Of a stretch of DNA of 64,000 bases, positions 36,677 through 45,355 are shown piece after piece; within the stretch, counting starts at the first letter, position 1, and each line of letters opens with the position of its first letter. The notes under the pieces were generated by a model. It was not told where the DNA came from and ran no database searches. It worked only from the letters and a program-made list of their open reading frames with translations. The position numbers and the translations under genes are program-made. The stretch is from Neorhizobium galegae (lineage in GTDB: Bacteria > Pseudomonadota > Alphaproteobacteria > Rhizobiales > Rhizobiaceae): positions 620,001 to 684,000 of the forward strand of contig NZ_JAGIPH010000001.1 of assembly GCF_017877135.1 (NCBI RefSeq), in the 5' to 3' direction.

Positions 36677-37917
36677 TCTGTCATGTCTCCCGTTTTCGGA
36701 TCCCGCGACCTCTGGCCGCCCCGATTGTCCGTAAATATCCAGTTCTCTGCGTAGTCTACCCGCTCCACACCGGTGAAGCGGGCCAGCCGCTGCAGTTCCG
36801 CATCAAGCTTTTCCAGCCGGCCGGCCGAGGCGCGCACGTCAGGCTCCAGCCAGAGCCGCTTGACGGCAAGCACGCCCGCCTTGCGATCCGCCTTCATGTC
36901 GATGCGCCCGATCAGCCGGTCGCCTTCCAGAAGCGGAAACACGTAGTAGCCGAACTGTCGCTTCGGTTCGGGCACGAAGACCTCGATGCGATAATTAAAG
37001 CCGAACAGGCGCTCCGCCCGGTCGCGGTCGCGCAGCAGCGGATCAAACGGGCTCAGCACCCGGATGCGCGCCGGTGGCTCGGGCGGTTCCAGAAGCGCCG
37101 GCAACCGGTCGGGCAGCGCGTAGGAGAGGCGCCGGCGGCCATCCACCGTGACGACCTCCACCGGTTGCAGGTCCTGCGCCTCGCGGGCAACCCAGTCTTT
37201 CGCCTCCTGCGGCGTGATGAGGTCGAAGAAGGCGGCGATCTCGCCGGAGGTGGCAAAGCCCAGCCGCGAGAGGGCCGCGCGGCAGGCCCAGTCGACAAAT
37301 TCGCCATGGCTGACCTCCGGCTCATGATGATGGGCCGGCACGACACGCTCGGTGAGATCGTAGACCTTCTGGAAATTCACCCGGCCGGCAATCGCCAGGC
37401 GGCCGGTGCGCCAGTGATATTCGAGCGCCGTCTTGGACGGATGCCAGTTCCACCAGCCGCCGGAGGTATGATCGGCGTGGCGGATCTCGCGGGCCATCAC
37501 CGGCCCGCCCTCCCTTACCCGGGCATAGGTTTCCTCGAACACTGCATCGAACCCCTCGCCGCGCCATTTCTGCCAGCGTGCCAGAATGGCCGCCTCCTCC
37601 CTGAGGAAGCGGTGCTTCCAGTAGCGGAAGAAGCCGGAGGGGATGATCGCCGCATCATGCGTCCAGTGCTCGAAGAGCGCCCGATCCGTTTCCAGAAGGG
37701 CGGCCAGATCCTCGCGGCGATAGGTCTGGTTGCGGGAAAACAGGATCTGGTGATGCGCGCGCTCCACGGTCTGGATGCTGTCGACCTGCACGAAACCCAG
37801 ATCCTCGATGAGGCCGAGCAGCGCCTGCTTGTCAAGCTTCAGGTTCGGCGCGCGCGAAAGCCCCTGCCGTTCGAGGAAGGCCCAGCGTGCCGTGCGATTG
37901 TCGATCAGAATCGTCAT
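36673..37917 (-). CDS. YcaQ-like DNA glycosylase (winged-helix HTH_42 family)
   Basis: The 414-residue protein shows QVDSIQT at 44-50, the QxD catalytic-type motif of YcaQ, and winged-helix segments such as HTSGGWWNWHPSKTALEYHWRTG and VLSPFDPLLRDRDRAERLFGF. In E. coli YcaQ unhooks DNA interstrand crosslinks and AlkZ in Streptomyces removes azinomycin adducts. Length and motif order fit the YcaQ side. It heads the three-gene minus-strand operon. Confidence 0.85.
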   Translation of the reverse strand: MTILIDNRTARWAFLERQGLSRAPNLKLDKQALLGLIEDLGFVQVDSIQTVERAHHQILFSRNQTYRREDLAALLETDRALFEHWTHDAAIIPSGFFRYWKHRFLREEAAILARWQKWRGEGFDAVFEETYARVREGGPVMAREIRHADHTSGGWWNWHPSKTALEYHWRTGRLAIAGRVNFQKVYDLTERVVPAHHHEPEVSHGEFVDWACRAALSRLGFATSGEIAAFFDLITPQEAKDWVAREAQDLQPVEVVTVDGRRRLSYALPDRLPALLEPPEPPARIRVLSPFDPLLRDRDRAERLFGFNYRIEVFVPEPKRQFGYYVFPLLEGDRLIGRIDMKADRKAGVLAVKRLWLEPDVRASAGRLEKLDAELQRLARFTGVERVDYAENWIFTDNRGGQRSRDPKTGDMTE

Positions 37918-38092
37918 GCAGAGAGGCTAGCTCCCGTTCGCGTTTTGTTCAACCGAAAACGCAGCACGCTGGGGTCCGTGAGGAGAGACGGCAGGAGCGA
38001 TATTCCACTGATTGTCACAGCCGCAAGATTTGCGGGGAACATCGGCCATAACCCACGGTTGGGCCAATGTACTCCAACCAAAGGAACGCCTT

Positions 38093-39019
38093 ATGTTCAT
38101 GAGAGTAGACCAGCTGCAGGCCAATCTGCCAGCGCCCGCGCGGGCAGATCCCAATGCCGCCGCCGCCCTCCAGGAATTGCTGGGAGGAAAGTACGGCGAA
38201 ATGTCCACGCTCGGGAACTATATGTTCCAGAGCTTCAATTTTCGCAGCAAGGAAAAGCTGAGGCCCTTCTATTCGCTGGTCGCCAGCATTACGGCCGAAG
38301 AACTCGGCCATGTCGAGCTGGTGAGCAACGGCGTCGTCATGCTGAACAACGGCCCTGACATTCCCGATGGCGATGCAGGCGATGGCGGCGACATTTCCGA
38401 CGCGCCCTGGGAAGGCATGAAGGATATCCGGCTTGCCGCAGCCTTTTTGTCGGGCGGTGGTGGCGCAATGCCCGTCAACAGCAATGGCGTGTCATGGAAC
38501 AACGACTTCATCACCATGACCGGCAATGTCGTGGTCGACCTGCTGCACAACTTCCATCTGGAATGCGGCGCACGCCTGCACAAGCTGCGCGTCTATGAGA
38601 CATTGTCGGACCCGACGGGCCGGGAAGTCTGCGGTTATCTTCTGGTGCGCGGTTCCGTCCATGCGCATGCCTATGCGCTGGCGCTCGAAAAGATCACCGG
38701 GGTCGACGTGAAGAAATTCCTCCCGACCCCCAACATTCCGCTCGACAAGATCCCGGAGTGCCAAAAATATCTCGACGAGGGCTCGCATCGCCGGCTCTAT
38801 ACGTTCAGCCCCAACGACTACAAGGAAATGTCCGGCATCTGGGGCAATGGCGAAGTGGCCCTGCCGAACGATCCGCCCGGCGAGCTGGAAGTGGTGGACG
38901 GCATGCCTGAAGGCGGCAAGATCCACCAGTTCGTCGGCGTGCCCTCCGCATTCACTCCGGACTATTCGCCGGAGGAAATGTTCGAAATCGCCGAAAAGCT
39001 CTACAAGAAGTCCAGATAA
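38093..39019 (+). CDS. Manganese catalase
   Basis: The 308-residue protein is a non-heme di-manganese catalase that breaks down hydrogen peroxide. YGEMSTLGNYMFQSFNFR contains a ligand glutamate, ITAEELGHVEL the bridging Glu and His, and FHLECGARLHK with VRGSVHAHAYALALE the second pair. AAGGAA (38081-38086) marks the ATG at 38093. The preceding 27 in-frame codons are not conserved in composition with the family start. No partner gene is needed. Confidence 0.9.
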   Translation: MFMRVDQLQANLPAPARADPNAAAALQELLGGKYGEMSTLGNYMFQSFNFRSKEKLRPFYSLVASITAEELGHVELVSNGVVMLNNGPDIPDGDAGDGGDISDAPWEGMKDIRLAAAFLSGGGGAMPVNSNGVSWNNDFITMTGNVVVDLLHNFHLECGARLHKLRVYETLSDPTGREVCGYLLVRGSVHAHAYALALEKITGVDVKKFLPTPNIPLDKIPECQKYLDEGSHRRLYTFSPNDYKEMSGIWGNGEVALPNDPPGELEVVDGMPEGGKIHQFVGVPSAFTPDYSPEEMFEIAEKLYKKSR

Positions 39020-39052
39020 CGGACGAAACGACAACCGTGTCGGGGCATTTCA

Positions 39053-39081
39053 CCCCGGCACGTCTCCCCCGGCACGTCTCC
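39053..39081. repeat. Two-copy 14-bp tandem repeat before bioM
   Basis: CCCCGGCACGTCTCC occurs at 39053-39067 and 39067-39081, sharing one base, period 14. It lies in the 202-bp gap between the Mn-catalase and bioM. The remaining gap shows no gene. Confidence 0.6.
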
Positions 39082-39221
39082 GCTGACGAAAGCCCCGTCC
39101 CGGACTGCAAGGCTCTGGCACATTCGATCGCCGCGTCGCAGACCGAAATTGCCGGTCCCGCGCTTCCCCCCTGCCACCTTCGCGGTTTATAGAGGCCTCA
39201 AGACCGGAAGAGGCCCGCCCT

Positions 39222-39902
39222 TTGCACATCATCTTCGACAAGGCCGAATTGCGCTTCGGCGAGCGCGTGGCGCTTCATCCGCTGAGCCTTCAGCTGTCAG
39301 AGCCGCGTATCGGCGTGATCGGCCTCAACGGCTCGGGCAAGACGAGCTTTGCCCGGCTGGTGAATGGGCTTGTGAAGCCGACAAGCGGCCGCGTGACGCT
39401 GGACGGCATGGACACGGTGGCGGATGCCAAAGCCGTTCTTGCCGCCACCGGCTTCATCTTCCAGAACCCGGCCAACCAGATCATCCTGCCGCTGATCCGC
39501 GACGACATCGCCATGGGACCGAAAGCCCGAGGCCTGAAGGGCAAGGCGCTGGATGAAGCGGTGGAGGCCGTGATGGACCGGTTCGCCATCGCCGAGCTTG
39601 CCGAGCGTCGCCCGCACGAACTCTCCGGCGGGCAGCTGCAGCTCGCAGCGCTGGCCGCCGTGGTGGTGACGGAACCGAAGCTCATCCTGTTCGACGAGCC
39701 GACCAACCAGCTGGATCTCAAAAACCGCGCACTGGTGAGGCGGGCGATCGACGGGCTGGAGCAGCAGGCCATCGTCATCAGCCACGATCTGGATCTCGTC
39801 TCAGGCTTTGGCCGGGTGCTTGTGTTTCACGAAGGCCGCCTTGCCTTCGATGGAGACGGTGCCGAGGCCATTGCTCGCTACCGGGAGACTGCCGCATGCT
39901 GA
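39222..39902 (+). CDS. bioM: Biotin transporter ATP-binding subunit BioM
   Basis: The 226-residue ECF-type ABC ATPase has Walker A GLNGSGKTS (34-42), signature LSGGQLQLAAL and Walker B LILFDEPTNQLD. It powers biotin uptake by BioY with BioN. The apparent start is a TTG at 39222, preceded by GAAGAGG. TTATAGA at 39187-39193 resembles half of a BioR box, but the other half is poor, so BioR control is only a guess. It overlaps bioN by 7 nt. Confidence 0.93.
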   Translation: MHIIFDKAELRFGERVALHPLSLQLSEPRIGVIGLNGSGKTSFARLVNGLVKPTSGRVTLDGMDTVADAKAVLAATGFIFQNPANQIILPLIRDDIAMGPKARGLKGKALDEAVEAVMDRFAIAELAERRPHELSGGQLQLAALAAVVVTEPKLILFDEPTNQLDLKNRALVRRAIDGLEQQAIVISHDLDLVSGFGRVLVFHEGRLAFDGDGAEAIARYRETAAC

Positions 39903-40501
39903 CCAGCCTTTATGTCGAAGGCACAAGCTTTCTCCACCGCATGAGCGTGCGGGCAAAGCTTGCGGGTCTGATGATCATCGGCCTTGCGCTTTTCCTCGTC
40001 GCGAACCCCGTGGCGCTGGGATTTGCCCTTCTCGTCACCGCCACGCTCTATCTGCGGCTGGGGCTGGGGGTGGGCGAGGCCTTTCGGCGGCTGCGCCCGG
40101 TGCTCATCACGATTGCCTTTTTCGGGCTCGTCAATGTCGTCGTCCTGTCGCCGCACGAGGCGCTTACGTCCACCTTGCGCCTGCTGGCGATCCTGTTTCT
40201 GGCGGCAAGCGTGACCGCCACCACGACGATTGCCGACTTCATCGACACCATCACCGCGCTTCTGGTGCCCCTGGAGCGGCTTGGGCTGATGAAGGCCGCA
40301 GACGGCGGGCTGGCCTTCGGGCTGGTGCTGCGGTTCGTGCCGGACATTGCGCTACGCTATGCGGTGCTCAAAGAAGCGCATGCGGCGCGCGGCCTGACGC
40401 TGAAGCCGCAGACCATTCTCGGGCCGCTCATCATTTCAACCCTCAAGGAAGCAGACAGCATTGCAGAGGCGATTGACGCGCGCGGCATTCGGGGCCAGTA
40501 G
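39896..40501 (+). CDS. bioN: Biotin transporter transmembrane subunit BioN (EcfT type)
   Basis: The 201-residue protein has several membrane segments and the EcfT coupling motifs: LKEAHAARGL near residue 159-168 and a final IDARGIRG. These ARG/ARGI signatures contact the ATPase. It is the energy-coupling membrane subunit between BioM and BioY. The bioM stop lies within its first codons, showing translational coupling. Confidence 0.93.
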   Translation: MLTSLYVEGTSFLHRMSVRAKLAGLMIIGLALFLVANPVALGFALLVTATLYLRLGLGVGEAFRRLRPVLITIAFFGLVNVVVLSPHEALTSTLRLLAILFLAASVTATTTIADFIDTITALLVPLERLGLMKAADGGLAFGLVLRFVPDIALRYAVLKEAHAARGLTLKPQTILGPLIISTLKEADSIAEAIDARGIRGQ

Positions 40502-40540
40502 AAGCATCGGAAGACCTGTACCCCTCAACCGGAGTGTTTC

Positions 40541-41104
40541 ATGATCACCAGGGATCTCGTTCTGTCGGCATTGTTTACTGCCATCATCATCGTGCTGGGC
40601 CTCATCCCGCCGGTGACGCTCGGCTTCATTCCTGTGCCGATCACGGCACAGTCGATGGGCGTCATGCTGGCGGGTACGATCATCGGCGCCCGGCGCGGGG
40701 CGCTCGCCTATGTGCTCCTCGTGGTGCTGGTCGCCGTCGGCCTGCCGGTTCTGTCGGGCGGCCGCGGCGGGCTCAACGTCCTGATGGGACCGACGGGCGG
40801 TTATATCATCGGTTGGATCCTCGGCAGCTTCGCCACCGGCTATCTCAGCGAGCGCCTGGTGCGCGATGGCCAGTCGGCGCTTCTGCAGGCCGCCGGCTTC
40901 TTTGCCGCAAGCGTTGCCGGCGGCATTATCGTCGTCTACGCGATCGGCATGCCATGGGTTTCCCTGATGACCGGCACGCCCTTCAGCAAGGTCATCTTCG
41001 GCTCCCTCGCCTTCATTCCTGGCGACCTACTGAAGGCCGCCATCGCCATACTCGCCGCCCGCGCGGTGATGGTCGGCTACCCTCTTCTGCCGCAGCGGGC
41101 ATAA
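40541..41104 (+). CDS. bioY: Biotin transporter substrate-binding subunit BioY
   Basis: The 187-residue membrane protein has the BioY signature PVTLGFIPVPITAQSMGVML and GLPVLSGGRGGLNVLMGPTGG followed by GYIIGWILGS. It is the biotin-binding S component and works alone slowly or with BioMN at high affinity. The gene is 39 nt after bioN and ends the operon, followed by an intrinsic terminator at 41131. Confidence 0.95.
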   Translation: MITRDLVLSALFTAIIIVLGLIPPVTLGFIPVPITAQSMGVMLAGTIIGARRGALAYVLLVVLVAVGLPVLSGGRGGLNVLMGPTGGYIIGWILGSFATGYLSERLVRDGQSALLQAAGFFAASVAGGIIVVYAIGMPWVSLMTGTPFSKVIFGSLAFIPGDLLKAAIAILAARAVMVGYPLLPQRA

Positions 41105-41130
41105 ACCGCCTCCAGAGCAGACAGCACTTG

Positions 41131-41157
41131 AAATGCCACCTTTATGGTGGCATTTTT
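41131..41157 (+). terminator. Intrinsic terminator of the bioMNY operon
   Basis: AAATGCCACC (41131-41140) and GGTGGCATTT (41146-41155) form a perfect 10-bp stem with a TTTAT loop, ending in TTTTT. It lies 26 nt after the bioY stop and 5 nt before the ATG used for mqsR. Confidence 0.85.
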
Positions 41158-41161
41158 CGTC

Positions 41162-41467
41162 ATGGAGAAGAAGCGGCCAACCTATCACCTTGAGGCAATA
41201 CAGGCGGCACTGGGCACGGTAAACGCGCTTGCCATGACGTCCTCGGCCCTGCGTGATGCGCTGGCACTGGGTTTTGACCGACAAGGGGTCGTCGAGACGA
41301 TCGCAAGCATTCGTCCTTCGATGTTCTACAAGTCGATGACGACGGTCCTTGATCACAGGGTCTGGCAGGACGTCTACCACGTACCGGCGAAGGGCTACAT
41401 TCTCTACGTGAAGTTCCAGGCAGACGTGATCACCCAGTTCACGGTCATGTCGTTCAAGGAGAAGTAA
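41162..41467 (+). CDS. mqsR: MqsR-family mRNA interferase toxin
   Basis: The 101-residue protein reads MEKKRPTYHLEAIQAALG at its start, then GFDRQGVVETIASIRPSMFYKSM and the C-terminal YHVPAKGYILYVKFQAD. This is the RelE-like MqsR fold with toxin-first order. MqsR cleaves mRNA at GCU-type sites in E. coli. An upstream in-frame ATG at 41144 lies inside the bioY terminator stem, so I prefer 41162. The AAGGAG coding its final Lys-Glu also serves as ribosome site for the antitoxin. Confidence 0.85.
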   Translation: MEKKRPTYHLEAIQAALGTVNALAMTSSALRDALALGFDRQGVVETIASIRPSMFYKSMTTVLDHRVWQDVYHVPAKGYILYVKFQADVITQFTVMSFKEK

Positions 41468-41471
41468 GCGC

Positions 41472-41894
41472 ATGACCGTTGCAGGGCATAGACCTGAAAC
41501 CATGATCTCCCCGGAAACCGGCGCTCTCTTGCGCCGTGGCTCACGTCCTTTTGCCGTCTCCTACAAGGGTGAAACTGTAACCGTCGATCTGCCCGGCTAT
41601 TATCCCGATGATGACGGAGACGGGCTGCATGTGGGCGATGACATGCGCGCTGCGGATGAAGCCTTGCGGCTTCTGAAAGAGCGTATGGACGGCCTTCCCT
41701 CGCCCGTCAGCATCCGCAAGCTTCGCCACAAGCTGCAACTCTCCCAGCGCGAGGCCGGCCAGCTGCTGAAAGTAGGGGAAAGCGCGTTTGACAAGTACGA
41801 GCGCGGTCTTGCAGAGCCCAGCGGCCCGACCGTACAACTCTTAAAGCTGCTGGATCGACATCCGCACCTTGTTGAGGATCTGCGCACGGTCTGA
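41472..41894 (+). CDS. mqsA: MqsA-family antitoxin lacking zinc-finger cysteines
   Basis: The 140-residue antitoxin has a C-terminal XRE helix-turn-helix (KLRHKLQLSQREAGQLLKVG then AFDKYERGLAEPSG). The N-terminal domain keeps the MqsA scaffold (SPETGALLRRG, VSYKGETVTVDLPGYY) but its zinc CxxC pairs are gone: the first reads SPET and the second PDDD. AAGGAG at 41457-41462 drives the start. It neutralises MqsR and should repress the operon. The zinc-free N-terminus is the odd point. Confidence 0.85.
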   Translation: MTVAGHRPETMISPETGALLRRGSRPFAVSYKGETVTVDLPGYYPDDDGDGLHVGDDMRAADEALRLLKERMDGLPSPVSIRKLRHKLQLSQREAGQLLKVGESAFDKYERGLAEPSGPTVQLLKLLDRHPHLVEDLRTV

Positions 41895-41907
41895 GCCGGG
41901 CAAAGCA

Positions 41908-42309
41908 TCACTCCAGATACTGATAAAGCCAGTCGCGAAGAGTTTCCGGCAGCGCCAGCGCCTCGCCGGTTTCGGGATCGCAGGCGGTCCAGACGATTTC
42001 GGCCTCGGCCACGAGAGCGTCGCTGCGGAAAAGCAGGATGGCAAAGCCTGCGGATTTGCCGCCGATCTTGCTGACGCGCACGGCTGTCGAGACGTCGTCG
42101 CCGAAGCGAAGCGCCTTGTGGATGACGCAGGCGACCTTGGAGACGTAGAAGGTGGGGTCGGTCTCTTCCGTGGCGCGGGCGCTCCAGAAGTGCGCCAGCG
42201 CCTCTTCCGCATAGGTGATGTAGGCGGCGCTGTGCATCTCGCCGCGCAGGCTGACATCGCGAAACGGCACGATGAACGCATAATGACTGTATCGACCGGT
42301 CTCTGCCAC
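41908..42309 (-). CDS. Hotdog-fold acyl-CoA thioesterase (4HBT-like)
   Basis: The 133-residue protein has a hotdog pattern with FRDVSLRGEMHSAAYITYAEEALAHF near the start and KIGGKSAGFAILLF later. The D at the DVS position and the Y-E of AYITYAEE match the 4-hydroxybenzoyl-CoA/YbgC-like group. It would hydrolyse acyl-CoA thioesters. I use the GTG at 42309, after GGGGGT, since the longer frame to 42465 overlaps the divergent gene. Confidence 0.85.
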   Translation of the reverse strand: MAETGRYSHYAFIVPFRDVSLRGEMHSAAYITYAEEALAHFWSARATEETDPTFYVSKVACVIHKALRFGDDVSTAVRVSKIGGKSAGFAILLFRSDALVAEAEIVWTACDPETGEALALPETLRDWLYQYLE

Positions 42310-42457
42310 GCAACCCCCACTCTGTTTGGCGGCATTTAAGACCAGACGGGCCGGAGGAACAAGCTGCAAAGCCTTGTCCGACGCTTGAAAAACGGTGGTG
42401 TTTGCGCCATTTCGATGAGACCCGCCGCTCGCATCCGGCGCGGCAGGAGCTTTGGCC

Positions 42458-43393
42458 ATGACCACGCGTCTTTACGAACACAAGATCTTTCTCGAGCACA
42501 ACACGCCCGCCGGCCATCCGGAGCGCGCCGACCGGCTGCGCTCGCTGGCGATTGCGCTGGAGCATCCGAATTTCGACCGGCTTGAGCGGCTGGAAGCGCC
42601 GCAGGCCAATGAGGATACGGTGCTTCTGGCGCATCCGGAAAGCCATCTTCTGTCGGTCATGCGCGAGATCCCCGAGGAAGAGGATCGCATCCGCCAGATC
42701 GAGGCCGATACGCATGTGAGTGCCAAGAGCCTGCAGGCGGCGCTGACCGGCATCGGCGGCGCGCTGGCCGCCGTAGACGACGTGTTTGCCGGCCGCGCCG
42801 ACAATGCCTTCGTCGCCTCGCGCCCGCCCGGCCACCACGCCGAAAAGACAAAGGCCATGGGCTTTTGCCTGTTCAACAACGTGGCGATTGCCGCCCGCCA
42901 TGCGCAAAAGACCCATGGCGTGGAGCGCGTCGCCATCGTCGACTGGGACGTCCACCACGGCAACGGCACACAGGATATCTTCTGGGACGATCCTTCCGTG
43001 CTGTTCTGCTCGACCCACCAGATGCCGCTCTACCCCTGGACGGGAGACCGCCACGAGACCGGCGCGCACAAAAATATTGTCAATGCGCCGCTCGAAACCA
43101 ATTCCGCCAGCGAGCATTTCCGCGAGGCCTTTTCCACCCGCGTGCTGCCGGCGCTCCATGAATTCCGCCCGGATTTCATTCTGATCTCGGCGGGCTTTGA
43201 CGCCCATCACCGCGATCCGCTGGCGCAGATCAACCTCGTCGGCGACGATTTCGACTGGGCCACCGGCCGCCTTATGGAAATCGCCGGCAAATACGCCGGC
43301 AACCGGGTCGTCAGCCTTCTGGAAGGCGGCTATGATCTGGAAGGTCTCGCCGAATCGGCAGGCCTCCATATTTGCAGACTGATGAGAGGCTAA
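42458..43393 (+). CDS. Histone-deacetylase-family amidohydrolase
   Basis: The 311-residue protein has the HDAC core: [34 protein letters not shown] with the zinc aspartate and histidine, and [14 protein letters not shown]. It belongs to the bacterial acetylpolyamine amidohydrolase/HDAC-like group that deacetylates small amides such as acetylpolyamines. The final [13 protein letters not shown] is also typical. Start is the ATG at 42458, 8 nt after GGAG. It stops 2 nt before xseB, so the two are co-transcribed. Confidence 0.92.
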   Translation: MTTRLYEHKIFLEHNTPAGHPERADRLRSLAIALEHPNFDRLERLEAPQANEDTVLLAHPESHLLSVMREIPEEEDRIRQIEADTHVSAKSLQAALTGIGGALAAVDDVFAGRADNAFVASRPPGHHAEKTKAMGFCLFNNVAIAARHAQKTHGVERVAIVDWDVHHGNGTQDIFWDDPSVLFCSTHQMPLYPWTGDRHETGAHKNIVNAPLETNSASEHFREAFSTRVLPALHEFRPDFILISAGFDAHHRDPLAQINLVGDDFDWATGRLMEIAGKYAGNRVVSLLEGGYDLEGLAESAGLHICRLMRG

Positions 43394-43395
43394 GA

Positions 43396-43650
43396 ATGTC
43401 GCAGAGCCCGGACGGCAACGACGTCAACGGCTACAGCTTTGAAAAGGCCGTGGCGGAACTGGAAAGCATCGTGGCGCGGCTGGAGCGCGGCGATGTGGCG
43501 CTGGACGAATCCATTGCCATCTACGAGCGCGGCGAAGCGCTGAAGAAACATTGCGAAAAGCTTTTGAGTGCTGCCGAAAACCGCATCGAAAAGATCCGTC
43601 TCGACCGGGCCGGCGCGCCGCAGGGTGTGGAGCCGCTCGACCAGGCTTGA
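43396..43650 (+). CDS. xseB: Exodeoxyribonuclease VII small subunit
   Basis: The 84-residue protein carries [46 protein letters not shown] helices, characteristic of XseB; the full motif is at residues 14-55. With XseA it forms the ssDNA-specific exonuclease VII. xseA is not here. The ATG at 43396 follows the HDAC stop by 2 nt. In rhizobia this HDAC-xseB pair is a common arrangement. Confidence 0.95.
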   Translation: MSQSPDGNDVNGYSFEKAVAELESIVARLERGDVALDESIAIYERGEALKKHCEKLLSAAENRIEKIRLDRAGAPQGVEPLDQA

Positions 43651-43716
43651 GGATAAGGCGCGGTCGCGCCACGCCGGCCGGCTGGAACAAACAGGCGCGT
43701 TTGCCGTTGACGCGCC

Positions 43717-43845
43717 ATGGCAAAAGATACCGGACCCAAAGCCCGCAGCGGCATGCTCACCTTCGTTCTTCTCATCCTTGCCGTGGCGCTCGTGCTGGCA
43801 GGTATCTACATGATCGGCTTCACGCCGGGCGAAACCAATCCTTAA
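43717..43845 (+). CDS. Small putative membrane protein downstream of xseB
   Basis: The 42-residue ORF has a charged start (MAKDTGPKARSG) and one hydrophobic stretch (about 14-36) ending MIGFTPGETNP. It lies 66 nt after xseB on the same strand. I do not recognise a family. Its composition and the single helix are compatible with a real small membrane protein; translation is unproven. Confidence 0.45.
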   Translation: MAKDTGPKARSGMLTFVLLILAVALVLAGIYMIGFTPGETNP

Positions 43846-43907
43846 ACGGCCTTTGCGGCAGCAGCCTTGCCGCTGATCCACAGCGCCCCACGCACCGGTA
43901 AATCCGC

Positions 43908-45191
43908 TTACCGCGACGCCGTCAGCCGCTCGTCCACTGCCGTCAGCGCCCGATCCAGATGCCCCTCGAAGACCAGGGACTGCTCGTCAGGGATCGTCTC
44001 GATCACCGGCGGGCCGTTGAGGCGCACGTGCAGGGATTGCGAAAGCCCCTCCTCCATGCCGGCCTTCAGGAGATCGAAAAAGCGCGTTCCCGGACCGGTG
44101 ACGACGATTGGCAGATTGCCGGCAAGGCTCAATACCCGCGACAGCCCCTGCCCCAGCGTCAGCCCCGCCTGGCGAAAGGCATATTGCGCCATGCGGTTCG
44201 ACTGGCGGGCGGCGGTTGCGATCTTCTCCATTTCCGACAGCGGCACGAATTTCGCCGGAATGGTGTTTTCCGGAACCTGGAAGGCAAGCCGCAGGATGCC
44301 GTAAAATCCGGCCGTCGCCTCCACGCAGCCATAGGCGCCGCACCGACAGAGCCGGTTGTCCACAGTATTCAGCATATGGCCGAAATTGGGGGCGGTGACC
44401 GAGAGCGCGCCGCCCGGCCCCTCGCTGCGCGCAATGCCAAGCCCGATACTATGGCCAAGCGACAGTGCCACGAGGCCCGTGCTTCCATCCGGCCCCGCAA
44501 GCTGCGGCAGGTTCCGCCGCGACAGGGCCTGGGCGACCAGCAGCGTCTCGTTTTCCACGCCAAGCGCTGCCTGCGGAAACGCTGCCAGCAGCGGCTGGAA
44601 ATCCACCGGATCGCGGCCGAACACCGGCGACCACAAAAGCCGTCCCCCTTCCGGATCAACGATGCCCTTGCTGCACAACGACAGGAGCGCAATCGACGAA
44701 GGGTGCAGCCGCGAGCGCTGCAGCAGCCGCTCCAGGGCACCAGCCATCTCCGCGAGAAACCGGTCCGGCCGGCTGCTCATGGCATCGCGCGCCAGGCTGA
44801 ACCGGTCGATCAGCGTGCCGCGAAAATCCGACAGCGCATAATGCAGGGCATCGGAGGCGATCTGCACCGCAACCACATGGGCAAAGGCGGCGGAGCGGGA
44901 AAACAGCACGCGCGGCCGGCCGCGTACGCCCGCCACCGTCTGCTCCTCGCGCGCGATGGCGCCAAGCTTTTCAAGGTCGGTCGTCAGGGCGGTGACCGTC
45001 GCCGAGGCAAGCCCCGTAAGGCTCGACAGGTCCGTATGCGACAGCGATCCGTTGAGGCGAAGGGCGGACAGAACCGAGCGCAGGTTTTGGCGCCGCAGCA
45101 GTTCCGTCCCCGGCCGAACCGGGTTTGCGGGCACCGCTGCATCCGGTGCGCCGGGCAAGAGGGAGCGGTTCCGCATGGGCATTAAATTCAT
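43908..45191 (-). CDS. xylR: ROK-family transcriptional repressor of the xylose operon
   Basis: The 427-residue protein has an N-terminal winged helix ([42 protein letters not shown], residues about 29-70) followed by a ROK kinase-like sugar domain. The ROK zinc motif [11 protein letters not shown] is present. It is divergent from xylF and a perfect palindrome lies between them, so it very likely represses xylFHG until xylose binds. Start choice among ATGs at 45191, 45182 and 45176 is uncertain. Confidence 0.88.
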   Translation of the reverse strand: MNLMPMRNRSLLPGAPDAAVPANPVRPGTELLRRQNLRSVLSALRLNGSLSHTDLSSLTGLASATVTALTTDLEKLGAIAREEQTVAGVRGRPRVLFSRSAAFAHVVAVQIASDALHYALSDFRGTLIDRFSLARDAMSSRPDRFLAEMAGALERLLQRSRLHPSSIALLSLCSKGIVDPEGGRLLWSPVFGRDPVDFQPLLAAFPQAALGVENETLLVAQALSRRNLPQLAGPDGSTGLVALSLGHSIGLGIARSEGPGGALSVTAPNFGHMLNTVDNRLCRCGAYGCVEATAGFYGILRLAFQVPENTIPAKFVPLSEMEKIATAARQSNRMAQYAFRQAGLTLGQGLSRVLSLAGNLPIVVTGPGTRFFDLLKAGMEEGLSQSLHVRLNGPPVIETIPDEQSLVFEGHLDRALTAVDERLTASR

Positions 45192-45205
45192 TCGAGAGAG
45201 GGCTG

Positions 45206-45255
45206 TTGACAGGTTCATCATCATCTGCCAGATATTTTCTCGACTGTCGAGAAAA
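45206..45255 (+). promoter_or_regulatory. xylF promoter and ROK operator palindrome
   Basis: TTGACA at 45206-45211 is a consensus -35, with GATATT at 45231-45236 a poor -10 at 19-nt spacing. TTTTCTCGAC (45235-45244) and GTCGAGAAAA (45246-45255) form a perfect 10-1-10 palindrome across and just after that -10. This is the expected place and symmetry for a dimeric repressor blocking initiation. Confidence 0.7.
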
Positions 45256-45355
45256 ACAATCTTTCTCAGGGGATCGGGGGTTTGGCCGACGGTTATTTCA
45301 AGCGGGCATGGGCGGACGAGGAGGTTCGCGGCCCGCGTCACTCGGGAGGTTTAAA

